64,000 bases of DNA from Ruania halotolerans. Lineage in GTDB: Bacteria > Actinomycetota > Actinomycetes > Actinomycetales > Beutenbergiaceae. This document shows positions 8,524 to 16,926 of the stretch, piece by piece. The notes under the pieces are model-generated. The model saw nothing but the letters and a program-made list of their open reading frames with translations. It was not told where the DNA came from and ran no database searches. Location: positions 4,103,380 through 4,167,379 of the forward strand of contig NZ_CP088017.1 in assembly GCF_021049285.1 (NCBI RefSeq), given 5' to 3'. The first letter of the stretch is position 1. Each line of letters starts with the position of its first letter. Position numbers and translations under genes: made by a program.

Positions 8524-8644
8524 TCCGATCTATCCGCTGCTGCCGACCGGCAGGAGGCTCACCGTCATTCCTTTGCCCAAAGGGCTTCGACCCCGTAAGC
8601 ACAGCGGCGCGCTGGCGCGCCTGATCGCTGACAGCGAGCGTGCC

Positions 8645-8650
8645 TATACT
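8645..8650 (+). promoter_or_regulatory. -10 box of leaderless small membrane protein gene
   Basis: TATACT lies six bases before the ATG at 8657. The A/T-rich stretch tatacttttgatATG contrasts with the surroundings. Confidence 0.55.
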
Positions 8651-8656
8651 TTTGAT

Positions 8657-8908
8657 ATGCGGGGGCATTCCTGGTGGATCGTGACAGGCTGCGCCGTGGT
8701 GGTGGCCGCCGCCGGATTCGCGGTGCTGCGCACCGCCCCCGAGGCGTGGTTCGCGTACGCACCGCTGAGTGGCGAGCGCTACCGCCCGGCCAACGCTCAG
8801 CAGCGGCTCGGCATCGTGGTGATGATCGTCGGCACCGCGACTGGCGTGCTTGCCGTGGGATACCGTGTGACTCGCGCATACTTTCTCAGAAGCACCAAGA
8901 ACGAGTAA
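8657..8908 (+). CDS. Small two-segment membrane protein, unknown function
   Basis: An 83-residue protein with two hydrophobic helices (about 8-25 and 50-70) separated by a polar loop (SGERYRPANAQQRLG). The C-tail is basic (YRVTRAYFLRSTKNE). The longer open frame upstream overlaps the azoreductase in another phase and is not protein-like. I chose ATG 8657 because TATACT lies six bases before it. It may be co-transcribed with the GNAT gene that follows 32 bases later. I do not recognise the family. Confidence 0.6.
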   Translation: MRGHSWWIVTGCAVVVAAAGFAVLRTAPEAWFAYAPLSGERYRPANAQQRLGIVVMIVGTATGVLAVGYRVTRAYFLRSTKNE

Positions 8909-8940
8909 TCTCTCGCTCCACATTCACTCATGGAGGTGTC

Positions 8941-9411
8941 ATGGTCGCCATGGAACGTGTCGATTGGACGGATCCTGATCTGCAGCGTCTGGTCGGCGAC
9001 CAGGAGACTGAAGTGGATTCGCGGTACGGCGATCCCGAGCACGACAGTCACCTCGATGCTGAGACCGTCACGGTCGCCGTCCTCGCTCGCGACGAGGACG
9101 GCACCGCGATCGCGTGCGGAGTGCTGCGCGATCCCGCACCGGCATTCGAGCCCGGAACCGGCGAATTGAACCGGATGTACGTCCACCCGGACCATCGGCG
9201 CCGCGGTATCGGCAAGGAGATACTGCGGGCCCTGGAGGCTGCGGCGCACGAACGCAAGCTGGGGCAGCTCGTGCTGGAGACCGGCATCCAGCAGCCGGAG
9301 GCGATCGGCCTCTACACCTCCGAGGGGTACCGGATCATCGATAACTATCCGCCGTATGAGGACGAGGACGACTCTCGCTGCTTCGCGAAGGCGATCGGCG
9401 CCGAGGGCTGA
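8941..9411 (+). CDS. GNAT family N-acetyltransferase
   Basis: A 156-residue single-domain acetyltransferase. The acetyl-CoA loop is HRRRGIGKEILRALEAAA (Q/RxxGxG/A pattern), preceded by the strand LNRMYVHPDH. It is followed by LGQLVLETGIQQPEAIGLYTSEGYRIIDNYPPY, a typical C-terminal half in which Tyr and Glu follow the cofactor site. GGAGG lies four bases before ATG 8941; an in-frame ATG at 8950 is less well placed. The acceptor substrate cannot be told from sequence. Confidence 0.87.
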   Translation: MVAMERVDWTDPDLQRLVGDQETEVDSRYGDPEHDSHLDAETVTVAVLARDEDGTAIACGVLRDPAPAFEPGTGELNRMYVHPDHRRRGIGKEILRALEAAAHERKLGQLVLETGIQQPEAIGLYTSEGYRIIDNYPPYEDEDDSRCFAKAIGAEG

Positions 9412-9480
9412 ACCCACCCGCTTCTGCGCACTCCGGATGCAGGGCGGCACCAGGTGCACCGGCAGCACGTGCACCGGACA

Positions 9481-10113
9481 TCAGCTGCGTCGGAAGGCCA
9501 CCTGGTGCGCGGCAATCAGGAGCCAGCCCAGGCACGCCACCCACGCGATCGCGACCATCGGCGCGAACTCGGGGAGCCCGAGAGCGAGCAGGCACGCGAA
9601 GGCGAACCATCCGGCAAGGGCGCCGAGCACCCGCACCGCCGGGCTCCACGCGTAGGACCGGGAGAGCGCGGCGAGGTAGAGCCCCAGCGTGGCCAGGTGC
9701 AACGCCCCGCCGGTGAGGACCGAGAGCGTGTGCAGCCCCTGCACTGTCCCGGGAGCGAGCAGGGAGCCGAGCACGGCCAGCATCAGCGCGGCGATGCCGG
9801 AGATCGCTGGCACGACGACCGCCGTCCAGTGGGCGAGCCGGGTGCGGCCGGACAGCGGGATGGCCATCGCAAGGGCGGCACCGAGCACGGCGAGCGCGGC
9901 CGCCGCCACGAGAGCTGCGGCTCCCCAGACGAGGACTGGCGCCGGGTGGGCGGCGAAGTAGCCGACCGCCTCGGAACTTCCAGGGAGCGGGAACGGATGC
10001 CCCGTCAGGTCACTGCGAGCGATCGCGCCGGCCGCAGTGGCCGCGATGAGCACAGCCACAGATCCCGCCGCCGCACCGCCGGCAGGCCTCGGTGCCTCGC
10101 CAGGCCGCTCCAT
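9481..10113 (-). CDS. Multi-pass membrane protein, unknown function
   Basis: A 210-residue hydrophobic protein with about six predicted helices, the first near residues 17-33 and the last near 180-203 (WVACLGWLLIAAHQVAF). Alanine-, leucine- and glycine-rich. No catalytic or transport motif is evident. The C-terminus is basic (FRRS), suggesting a cytoplasmic end. It is convergent with the GNAT gene at 8941-9411 and separated from the PLP enzyme by a hairpin. It could belong to the DUF4386-like or other small integral membrane families, but I cannot assign it. Confidence 0.65.
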   Translation of the reverse strand: MERPGEAPRPAGGAAAGSVAVLIAATAAGAIARSDLTGHPFPLPGSSEAVGYFAAHPAPVLVWGAAALVAAAALAVLGAALAMAIPLSGRTRLAHWTAVVVPAISGIAALMLAVLGSLLAPGTVQGLHTLSVLTGGALHLATLGLYLAALSRSYAWSPAVRVLGALAGWFAFACLLALGLPEFAPMVAIAWVACLGWLLIAAHQVAFRRS

Positions 10114-10155
10114 GCCCCCACCTTAGGCACCGCACCACCGACATACCTTCCGGCG

Positions 10156-10183
10156 GCGGACACACCCTGCAACGTGTGTCCGC
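10156..10183 (-). terminator. Hairpin after the PLP enzyme gene
   Basis: Perfect 10-base-pair stem gcggacacac (10156-10165) / gtgtgtccgc (10174-10183) with an eight-base loop. It lies 33 bases beyond the stop of the aminotransferase gene. It is likely a terminator without a T-tract. Confidence 0.5.
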
Positions 10184-10215
10184 GCCCGGAACCTGTGTCG
10201 AAGGTCCGCACCAGA

Positions 10216-11265
10216 TCAGGTCAGGCGCCCACGGAGTAGCGGCACGACGCGGTCGACGTCTTCGGCGGTGTTGTGCACATGGAAGGAGAACCGCACCTTC
10301 CCCGCACGGGTGGCGGTGACGATCCCGGCGCTCGCGAGCGTCCGCACGCCTACCTCATCCACGCCGAGGGAGACGATCGCCGAATTCGTCGGCTCCAGGC
10401 CCAGTGCCGCGGTGAACCTCCGGGCAAGCCCGACCGCGTGTTCGTGCAACGTGGCCCGGCCGATCTCGGTGAGCAGCCGCAGCGAGGGCTCAGCGCCCAC
10501 CCATGCGGGCCACGCCGGGGACACGTCGAACCGCCGGGCATCGGCCGCCAGACGCAGCGGGCCGCCGTAGATCGCCGACCACCGGTCCTCGCCCGCGTAC
10601 CAGCCGGCCTGCCCCGGCATGACGGCGTCCATCAAATCCGCCCGCACGCTCAGATAGCCGGTACCCCGGGGGGCGAGCAGCCACTTGTACCCGGCACAGA
10701 CGGTGAACGCCACGCCGGCCAGGTCCAGCGGCAGCCACCCGGCGGACTGGGTGAGGTCCAGCAGGATCTCGGCACTGTTCGCCGCACATGCGGCACGTAG
10801 CGCGGGCAGGTCGACCATGGCCCCGTCGGCGGACTGCACGGCGGCCACGGCCACCAGCGCGGTCGCTGGGCCCACCGCCGTCGGGAGATCGGCCAGCGGC
10901 ACCTCGCGGACACGTACACCTCGCGGCGCCTGGGCGAGGAAGGGGAATGAGACGGAGGTGAACTCCCCGGCCGGCACGAGCACCTCGGCACCGCCGGGAA
11001 CCCAGGCGGCGATCGGGGCCACCATGGCCGAGACCTGACTGCCCACTGCCACGGTGGCAGGGTCGAGCCCCACCAGCGCGGCGTACAGTTCCCGGCACCG
11101 CCCCACGATCTCGTCGAACTCCGGTGCCTGGACCCGGCCGGCACTCCACCGGTCCAGGTGCGTGCGCACCGCCTCCACAGTGGCCTGGGGTGGCAGCCCC
11201 GCGGAGGCGGTGTTCAGGTAGAGGGTCTCCGGCGCGAACTGCTGCGCCACGGCCGCATCGTTCAT
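10216..11265 (-). CDS. Aminotransferase class V-fold PLP enzyme
   Basis: A 349-residue fold-type I PLP protein of the class V/cysteine desulfurase superfamily. The N-terminus LYLNTASAGLPP is the usual first motif. LDLTQSAGWLPLD (around 169-181) holds the Asp and Gln that contact the PLP ring, and AGYKWLLAPRGTG holds the PLP lysine, Lys194. It lacks an obvious desulfurase Cys loop and is shorter than IscS/SufS (about 400). The EgtE/isopenicillin N epimerase-like branch is the best fit. No ergothioneine genes are nearby, so the substrate is open. It stands alone, upstream of the two-component genes and in the same direction. Confidence 0.85.
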   Translation of the reverse strand: MNDAAVAQQFAPETLYLNTASAGLPPQATVEAVRTHLDRWSAGRVQAPEFDEIVGRCRELYAALVGLDPATVAVGSQVSAMVAPIAAWVPGGAEVLVPAGEFTSVSFPFLAQAPRGVRVREVPLADLPTAVGPATALVAVAAVQSADGAMVDLPALRAACAANSAEILLDLTQSAGWLPLDLAGVAFTVCAGYKWLLAPRGTGYLSVRADLMDAVMPGQAGWYAGEDRWSAIYGGPLRLAADARRFDVSPAWPAWVGAEPSLRLLTEIGRATLHEHAVGLARRFTAALGLEPTNSAIVSLGVDEVGVRTLASAGIVTATRAGKVRFSFHVHNTAEDVDRVVPLLRGRLT

Positions 11266-11318
11266 GCTGGTGATCCTAGGAGGGGACGGGCCCGCCCAAG
11301 GTCCATCGCCTGACAGTG

Positions 11319-11993
11319 CTAGCCGGATCCAGGTGTGATCAGGTGTGTCTCATAGGCAAGCACCACCAGCTGGGAACGATCACGAGCCTCGAGCTTGGCG
11401 AGCAGGCGGCTCACGTAGGTGCGCGCAGTGGCGGGGCTGAGGAACAAGGTGCCGGCGATCTCATCGTTGGACTGCCCCCGCCCGACGCACACGAGAACGT
11501 CTCGTTCCCGGTCGGTCAGGCTCGCGAGCCGGGCCAATGCTGCTTCACCCGGGGCGTTCGTGTGGTGCTCGGCCACGGCATGGACCAGCGCGCTCAGCGC
11601 CGCCGCGCCCAGCGCGCGCTCCCCCTTCGCCACGGTCCGGATCGCCTCGCGCAACTCTTCCGGGGAGATGTCCTTGAGCAGATACCCGCTCGCTCCGGCG
11701 CGCACTGCGGCGAGGATCTCTGCGTCCTCGTCGAAGGTGGTGAGCACCAGCACGCGTACCTGCGCCAGCTCAGGATCAGCGCAGATCTGGGCAGTGGCCT
11801 CGATTCCATCCATCTCCGGCATCCGCAGGTCCATCAGCACCACGTCCGGTCTCGTGCGGCGCACCTCGGCCACGCCGGCCCGCCCGGTCCCGGCCTCGGC
11901 CACCACGGCGATGTCGCCGTCGTGGGTGGCGAGGGTGCGTAGCCCGGTCCGTACCAGGGTGGAGTCGTCCACGAGGGCTAGTCGGATACTCAT
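11319..11993 (-). CDS. NarL/LuxR-type response regulator
   Basis: A 224-residue response regulator. The receiver domain (1-120) has the acidic pair DD (9-10), phosphoacceptor Asp55 in VVLMDLRMPEMDG, and Lys in GYLLKD. A LuxR helix-turn-helix lies at the C-terminus (LTDRERDVLVCVGRGQSNDEI, then FLSPATARTYVSRLLAKL). It overlaps the upstream histidine kinase by four bases (ATGA), so the two form one system. The divergent membrane protein and multicopper oxidase genes are possible targets through the palindrome at 13336-13355. Confidence 0.95.
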   Translation of the reverse strand: MSIRLALVDDSTLVRTGLRTLATHDGDIAVVAEAGTGRAGVAEVRRTRPDVVLMDLRMPEMDGIEATAQICADPELAQVRVLVLTTFDEDAEILAAVRAGASGYLLKDISPEELREAIRTVAKGERALGAAALSALVHAVAEHHTNAPGEAALARLASLTDRERDVLVCVGRGQSNDEIAGTLFLSPATARTYVSRLLAKLEARDRSQLVVLAYETHLITPGSG

Positions 11994-13270
11994 GCGTCGA
12001 GCCTGGCCGGCAACGCGGCTCGCACCACAAACCCCCCGTTCACCGCGTCCCCGGCAGTGAGAGTTCCGCCGAGCAACGTGGCCCGCTCGCGCATGCCGTC
12101 GATGCCATGGCCCGACGGCGGAGCTGGCGTGCCCGATGCGCCGGCGCCCGCCGTTGTGGCCGAGCCGGCAGCACCCTCGAGCATCTGCGCATCGTCCGTT
12201 GACATACGGCGCCTTGGCGTACCGGGCGCCACCAGGGCGCCGTGACCGTCATCGCGCACTTCCAGCACGAGCCACCCCTCCTCCACGGCGGCGGTGACTC
12301 TCACCTGCGTGGCCCCGGCATGGCGGACCACGTTCGTGAGGGACTCCTGCACGATGCGGAAGGCGGCAGCATCGATCGGACCGGACAGCGCGGGCATGGT
12401 GGAGCCGGGGACGCCGACGTGTGCATCCACCTGCAGGCCGGCGCCGCGGGCTGCGTCCAGGAGCGACTCGAGGCCGGCGAGCCCAGGCGCGGTGATCGAG
12501 CCCTCGGCGGACGTGGGCGCGGTCCGGAGCAGACGTACCGTGGCCCGCAGCTCACGCAACGTCTCCCCAGCGGACTCACGGATCTGTGCCAGGGCGCGCT
12601 GCGCCGTCGGCTCATCGCGGCCGAGCGCCTCGGCGGCAACGCCGGCGTTCATGGACACCACAGCCAGACTGTGTCCGATCGAGTCGTGCAGGTCACGGGC
12701 AATCTGCTCGCGTTCGGCTTGCAGCCGTGCGGCGGAGCGGCGCGCGTGCTCGGCGGTGGTGAGCTCGAGGATGCGGGCCTGCTGCCTGCGGGCGTACCGC
12801 CTGGTCCGCACGCTGACGCCGAGGGCGATCGCTGCTGCGATGAGGGCGACGTTGGTGAACATCTCGTAGGAGATGAGGTACGCCGCCGGGAGACCCTCAT
12901 CGATGCGGAAGTACGCCGCTACTGCCACCAGGATCGCACCGGCGCCCATGGCGGTGCGGGTTCGCCCTTGCTCGGCCCCGGAGTAGATGGCGGCCACGGC
13001 CGGCCAGGAGATCCCGATCGGTGGGAATCCGAGTGCGTAGTAGATGAAGATACCCAGCACCGTCAGCACCAGGACCACACGTGGCCAGTGCCGGCGCCAC
13101 ACCATGAGAGCGCCGAACCCCAGGGCGAACAGGTACGCGGCCGGCGGTTGGCCCTGAGCGCTCTCCGCCTCGGCGGCGATCACCAGGGCCACCCCGAGCG
13201 CCACGGCGATGCCCAGCAGCGCATCAAGAAGGCGGGGGCTGACCTGGGGAGGGCTCGGGCTCTCGGTCAC
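11990..13270 (-). CDS. DesK/NarX-type sensor histidine kinase
   Basis: A 426-residue membrane kinase starting at GTG 13270; the longer open frame upstream crosses the divergent gene and is not protein-like. The N-terminal half has about five to six membrane segments (14-150) and no large extracytoplasmic sensor. A coiled region and the HisKA_3 dimerisation helix follow, with phosphorylated His195 in ARDLHDSIGHS. The HATPase domain ends with GHGIDGMRERATLLGG. A Gly/Ala/Thr-rich insert of about 40 residues (GAAGSATTAGAGASG) lies between N-box and G-box. Its partner regulator follows directly. Confidence 0.93.
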   Translation of the reverse strand: MTESPSPPQVSPRLLDALLGIAVALGVALVIAAEAESAQGQPPAAYLFALGFGALMVWRRHWPRVVLVLTVLGIFIYYALGFPPIGISWPAVAAIYSGAEQGRTRTAMGAGAILVAVAAYFRIDEGLPAAYLISYEMFTNVALIAAAIALGVSVRTRRYARRQQARILELTTAEHARRSAARLQAEREQIARDLHDSIGHSLAVVSMNAGVAAEALGRDEPTAQRALAQIRESAGETLRELRATVRLLRTAPTSAEGSITAPGLAGLESLLDAARGAGLQVDAHVGVPGSTMPALSGPIDAAAFRIVQESLTNVVRHAGATQVRVTAAVEEGWLVLEVRDDGHGALVAPGTPRRRMSTDDAQMLEGAAGSATTAGAGASGTPAPPSGHGIDGMRERATLLGGTLTAGDAVNGGFVVRAALPARLDA

Positions 13271-13335
13271 GGGTCCAGCGTAGGAAGAAGCACAGGCGTC
13301 CACATCCTCCGCTGGGGGTAGGAACCCTGAGCGCG

Positions 13336-13355
13336 ATGTCGCCTGCAGGCGACAT
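13336..13355. promoter_or_regulatory. 20-base perfect palindrome between kinase and membrane-protein genes
   Basis: atgtcgcctgcaggcgacat is fully self-complementary. It sits 66 bases before the kinase GTG and 81 bases before the divergent ATG at 13436, flanked by gagcg on both sides. NarL-type regulators bind such palindromes, so autoregulation and control of the oxidase operon are plausible. Confidence 0.6.
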
Positions 13356-13435
13356 TGAGCGTCCGCAGGAGGCGGGGGCAGGTGACGACACCGGGTGGAT
13401 GTGGCACAAGGGGGGCAATTCCTAACGTCAAAGCC

Positions 13436-13906
13436 ATGACGACTCCTCCACAGACCCCACCCCCTGACCCTCGCTCTCCCGGCCCCCGTCCCCGCATGGC
13501 GTGGTCGTTGGTGTTCGGCCTCGCGGCCCTGACGTTGCTGTGGCCATTGACCAGCGTGATCGGCCTCGCCGAGGCGATCGGCAACCCCACACGCGCACTC
13601 CTGCTCATCGCGCTGACCGGCGGTGCGTGGATCGGTGTGGTCGGATTCGGCCATGCGGTCCGACCGATCGCCACCCTCACCCTGACCGGCCTGGTCGCGG
13701 GTGCAATCACCCTGGTGGCCTCGATCGTGGTCACCGGACTGGGAGCCGAAAGCGGTGGCCTCAGCGCAGTGCCGACGTTCGCACTCCCGCTGGTGGCGGT
13801 CGAGATGGTCGGAAGTCAGACGCTGCTCGGCCTACTCGCGGGCCTCGCGGCGGCTGGCGTGCAGCGTGTGCGCGGCACGGGGACGCAGCGCGGAACGAAC
13901 CGATGA
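13436..13906 (+). CDS. Small four-helix membrane protein upstream of multicopper oxidase
   Basis: A 156-residue protein. A proline-rich N-tail (TPPQTPPPDPRSPGP) is followed by about four hydrophobic helices (about 23-40, 48-68, 75-100, 115-140) and a basic C-tail (RVRGTGTQRGTNR). Its stop overlaps the oxidase ATG (ATGA, 13903-13906), so the two are co-translated and may work together, for example in copper handling or assembly. I do not recognise a named family. Confidence 0.75.
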   Translation: MTTPPQTPPPDPRSPGPRPRMAWSLVFGLAALTLLWPLTSVIGLAEAIGNPTRALLLIALTGGAWIGVVGFGHAVRPIATLTLTGLVAGAITLVASIVVTGLGAESGGLSAVPTFALPLVAVEMVGSQTLLGLLAGLAAAGVQRVRGTGTQRGTNR

Positions 13907-15405
13907 ACGGCATCTCTCGACGGAGTTTCCTCGCGGTGACCGGCGCAGGAGCTGCGGCGGTGACGCTGGCGGGGTGCAATGTGGTCAGCACCAGCTCGGT
14001 GAGCGAGCCCGATGCGTACGACACGGCGCTACCGATTCCGCCGCTGGCTGAGTCCGAGGTGATTGACGGTGTGCGCACGTTCCGGATTACCGCACAGCCC
14101 GGCACCACCGAGTTTCGTCCCGACGTGGACACCCCGACCTGGGGCTGGGACGGTGCATACGGTGGCCCCACCATGCGGGCGGCTGTCGGTGAGCGGGTCG
14201 CCGTCGAGGTGACGAACGGTCTTGACGAGGCGACCAGCGCGCACTGGCACGGAATGCACCTGCCGCCGGATATGGACGGCGGGCCGCACCAGATGATCGT
14301 CCCGGGTGATACCTGGCGGGCTGAATGGCTGATCAATCAGGCGCCGTGCACCCTCTGGTACCACCCGCACCCGCACGGAGCCACCGAGCGGCACGTCTAC
14401 CGCGGGCTGGCCGGGTTGTTCTACCTGGATCCGGCGCCCGGTTCGGATGAGGCGGCCGTGTACGGGCAGTTGCCGCACACCTACGGTGTGGACGATATCC
14501 CCGTGGTGATCAGCGATAAGCGCCTCTCCGACGGCGGGGAGCTGGTGTTCGATGACGGTGGCAACGAGGTGGGTCTGCTGGGGAACGTCGTCACCGTGAA
14601 TGGGGTGACAGGTGCGGTGCTGCGAGTGAGCACCGAGCGGGTGCGCCTGCGGCTGCTGAACGCCTCCACCGCCCGCACGTACTCGCTCGGACTGCCGGGG
14701 CGGACGTTCCAGCTGGTGGCCACCGACGGCGGACTTCTTCGTGGGCCGGTCGAGCTGGAGAAGATCCGCCTCTCCCCGGGTGAGCGGGCCGAGGTGGTGG
14801 TGGCGATGGAGCCGGGCGAGCAGGTGATGCTGCACTCATTCGAACCCGATCTGGGCAACATGATCGTGCCGTTCGCCGTCGGCGCGAACGATGAGTTCGA
14901 TGTGCTGCGGATCGAGGCCGAGGGGGAGCTGAGTTCGTCGGAAGAGGTTCCCGGCGAGCTGACAGCGTTCGGGCAGGACCCAGAGCAGGCCACTGTGCGG
15001 CGGGAGTTTCGCCTCTCCGGGCGGCAGATCAACGATGCTCGGATGGACATGGCACGCATCGACGAGACCGTCGAGGTGGGTACCACCGAGATCTGGACCG
15101 TGATCAACGACGACCCGTCTCCGCACAACTTCCACGTCCACGACGTGCAATTCGAGGTGATCAGTGTGGGCGGATCGGAGCCGTCGCCGGAACTACGCGG
15201 GCGGAAGGACACGGTGTATCTCGAACCGGGACGCGCGGTGGAGTTGCTGATGACGTTCGAGGACTACGCTGACCCGCAGTGGCCGTACATGTACCACTGC
15301 CATCTGCTCCGGCACGAGGACGAGGGTCTGATGGGGCAGTTCGTGGTGGTGAATCCGGGAGAGCGGGCCGACCCGTCGATGATCGCTGGCCACGCGCACC
15401 ACTAA
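13903..15405 (+). CDS. Tat-exported multicopper oxidase lipoprotein
   Basis: A 500-residue, three-cupredoxin oxidase of the CueO/laccase/bilirubin-oxidase-like type. The N-terminus SRRSFLAVTGAG is a twin-arginine signal, and LAGC (Cys25) is a lipobox, so the enzyme should be folded inside and tethered outside. All copper ligands are visible: HWHGMH (His114, 116), HPHPHG (154-158), HNFHVH (408-413) and HCHLLRHEDEGLM (465-477, with the type 1 Met or its neighbour). It oxidises Cu(I), Mn, phenols or similar with O2; CotA- and CueO-like roles cannot be separated. It is coupled to the membrane protein before it and lies next to a two-component system. Confidence 0.93.
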   Translation: MNGISRRSFLAVTGAGAAAVTLAGCNVVSTSSVSEPDAYDTALPIPPLAESEVIDGVRTFRITAQPGTTEFRPDVDTPTWGWDGAYGGPTMRAAVGERVAVEVTNGLDEATSAHWHGMHLPPDMDGGPHQMIVPGDTWRAEWLINQAPCTLWYHPHPHGATERHVYRGLAGLFYLDPAPGSDEAAVYGQLPHTYGVDDIPVVISDKRLSDGGELVFDDGGNEVGLLGNVVTVNGVTGAVLRVSTERVRLRLLNASTARTYSLGLPGRTFQLVATDGGLLRGPVELEKIRLSPGERAEVVVAMEPGEQVMLHSFEPDLGNMIVPFAVGANDEFDVLRIEAEGELSSSEEVPGELTAFGQDPEQATVRREFRLSGRQINDARMDMARIDETVEVGTTEIWTVINDDPSPHNFHVHDVQFEVISVGGSEPSPELRGRKDTVYLEPGRAVELLMTFEDYADPQWPYMYHCHLLRHEDEGLMGQFVVVNPGERADPSMIAGHAHH

Positions 15406-15429
15406 GCAGCCACCTGCCAGCCCCCTCCC

Positions 15430-15489
15430 GCCGAACGCTGGGTTGTGCGGCGTTCCGGCGCGGTTCTGCCGCAGAAGTCAGCGTTCGGC
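15430..15489. terminator. Imperfect 22-bp palindrome between convergent oxidase and marR genes
   Basis: Arms 15430-15451 and 15468-15489 match at 19 of 22 positions. The right arm runs through the end of the marR-like gene. Outer ccccct/aggggg (15421-15426, 15490-15495) extends the stem. It probably acts as a bidirectional terminator. It shares 20 bases with the palindrome at 16927. Confidence 0.6.
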
Positions 15490-15993
15490 AGGGGGTGGCA
15501 CCGTCGCAGCGGGCGGGGTCCACCCCTCCTCACTGCGGATCCCTCGCATGATGCGCTCGGAGATCTCGCGAAGCTGGCGACTCTGCGGCTTCGTCAGGCG
15601 ATCGAGAACCAAACGCCGAACGGTCAGGACGTGCCCGGGCATCGCCTCAGTGACCTTCACCGACCCCGGGTCGGTGAGCGTCGCCAAGGTGTATCGGCCG
15701 TCGGACGGATCTGGCATGCGCCTTATCCATCCTTTCGACTCAAGGCGACCGACCGCGCGTGAGAGCCGGGAGAGCGAGCTGTTCGCATATCCCGCCAGCA
15801 CACTCATCCGCAGCGTCCGCTGCGGTGCGTGGGCGAGCGCGTAGAGGATCCCGTACTCGAAGTGGGTGAGCTGGGAGTCACGCTGGAGTTGATCATCGAG
15901 GGCCGCGGGCAGCCATTCCAACACCGTCGCCAAGGCCGCCCACGTCTGGAGTTCCGGACCGGTGAGCACCGGTGGGGAGCTGGGATTCGTCAT
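15478..15993 (-). CDS. MarR family transcriptional regulator
   Basis: A 171-residue winged-helix repressor. The core reads LTHFEYGILYALAHAPQRTLRMSVLAGYANSS, then LSRAVGRLESKGWIRRMPDPSDGRYTLATLT, the standard recognition helix and wing with the DxR(D/S)GR motif. It diverges from the SDR gene at 16111 and a clear shared inverted repeat lies between them, so it probably represses that gene and itself in response to a small ligand. TAGTCT (minus strand, 16005-16000) lies six bases before the ATG, predicting a leaderless transcript. Confidence 0.94.
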   Translation of the reverse strand: MTNPSSPPVLTGPELQTWAALATVLEWLPAALDDQLQRDSQLTHFEYGILYALAHAPQRTLRMSVLAGYANSSLSRLSRAVGRLESKGWIRRMPDPSDGRYTLATLTDPGSVKVTEAMPGHVLTVRRLVLDRLTKPQSRQLREISERIMRGIRSEEGWTPPAATVPPPAER

Positions 15994-16025
15994 CCGGCAA
16001 GACTACCGGGAGATGACCCATTGAC

Positions 16026-16070
16026 TTGCTCAGTCAAGTCATGCGGTCTAGCATTCACTTGACTGAGCAA
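16026..16070. promoter_or_regulatory. MarR operator: 14-base inverted repeat
   Basis: ttgctcagtcaagt (16026-16039) and acttgactgagcaa (16057-16070) are perfect inverted copies. The left copy sits in an inner palindrome (ttgact-N5-agtcaa, 16021-16037). The right half contains TTGACT, a -35 for the SDR gene with a CATCAT -10 at 16081-16086. Repressor binding would block this promoter. Confidence 0.75.
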
Positions 16071-16110
16071 ATGATTCGCGCATCATTCGGGTAGTGAGGA
16101 AGCAGGCGGC

Positions 16111-16902
16111 ATGGATTCTGGACTGGCAGGCAAGCGGGCCTTCGTGAGCGGGTCGACGCAGGGCATCGGCTATGCGATCGCAGAGGCGCTGCTGCAGGAG
16201 GGTGTGTCGGTGATCGTCAACGGACGTGAGGAGGGACGCGTGCAGGCGACCGTCAACGCACTTCGCAGCACCTTCCCTGGCACTGACATCGCGGGCATCG
16301 CGGCCGACTTCGGCGATCCCGACCAGGTCCGGCGACTACTCGATCACTTGGGCGCGGTCGACATCCTCGTGAACAACGTCGGGGTGTTCGAGGTCAAGGA
16401 GTTCGCCGAGATCTCCGACGAGGAGTGGCAGCGCTACTTCGACATCAACGTCATGAGCGGTGTCCGGCTCTCCCGGCACACCCTCGGTGGCATGCTCGAC
16501 CGTGGCTGGGGGCGCATCCTCTTCATCGCCAGCGAATCAGGTGTGAACGTCCCGGCCGGGATGACGCACTACGGCACGACCAAGGCAGCGACCCTCGCAC
16601 TGAGCAACGGTCTAGCCAAGCTCACCCGCGGCACCGAAGTCACAGTGAACACCATCCTCGGTGGGCCGACCTACTCCGACGGCGTCGCCGCCGTCGTCGA
16701 GCAGATCGCGCAGGCCCAGGGCGCGTCATCCGACGACATCAAGCGCACCATCGCCGCGGGCAATCAGACCTCGCTCCTGCAGCGCTTCCTCGATCCAGCC
16801 GAGATCGCCCACCTCGCGGTGTACCTCGCCAGTCCCCTCTCCTCGGCCACCAACGGAGCCGCGTTGCGCGCCGACGGGGGAACGCTCACGACCACGCTGT
16901 GA
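16111..16902 (+). CDS. SDR family oxidoreductase
   Basis: A 263-residue classical short-chain dehydrogenase. The cofactor loop is SGSTQGIGYAIAEAL (TGxxxGIG type), with NNVG in the second motif. The catalytic Ser is in IASESGV, and Tyr and Lys are in HYGTTKAA. Arg in VNGREE after the second strand suggests NADP(H). AGGAAG lies upstream of ATG 16111. It is controlled by the divergent MarR regulator, so it likely acts on the regulator's ligand or a related aldehyde, ketone or alcohol. The substrate is unknown. Confidence 0.92.
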   Translation: MDSGLAGKRAFVSGSTQGIGYAIAEALLQEGVSVIVNGREEGRVQATVNALRSTFPGTDIAGIAADFGDPDQVRRLLDHLGAVDILVNNVGVFEVKEFAEISDEEWQRYFDINVMSGVRLSRHTLGGMLDRGWGRILFIASESGVNVPAGMTHYGTTKAATLALSNGLAKLTRGTEVTVNTILGGPTYSDGVAAVVEQIAQAQGASSDDIKRTIAAGNQTSLLQRFLDPAEIAHLAVYLASPLSSATNGAALRADGGTLTTTL

Positions 16903-16926
16903 GACGCGGCCTCACACGCGCTCGAT

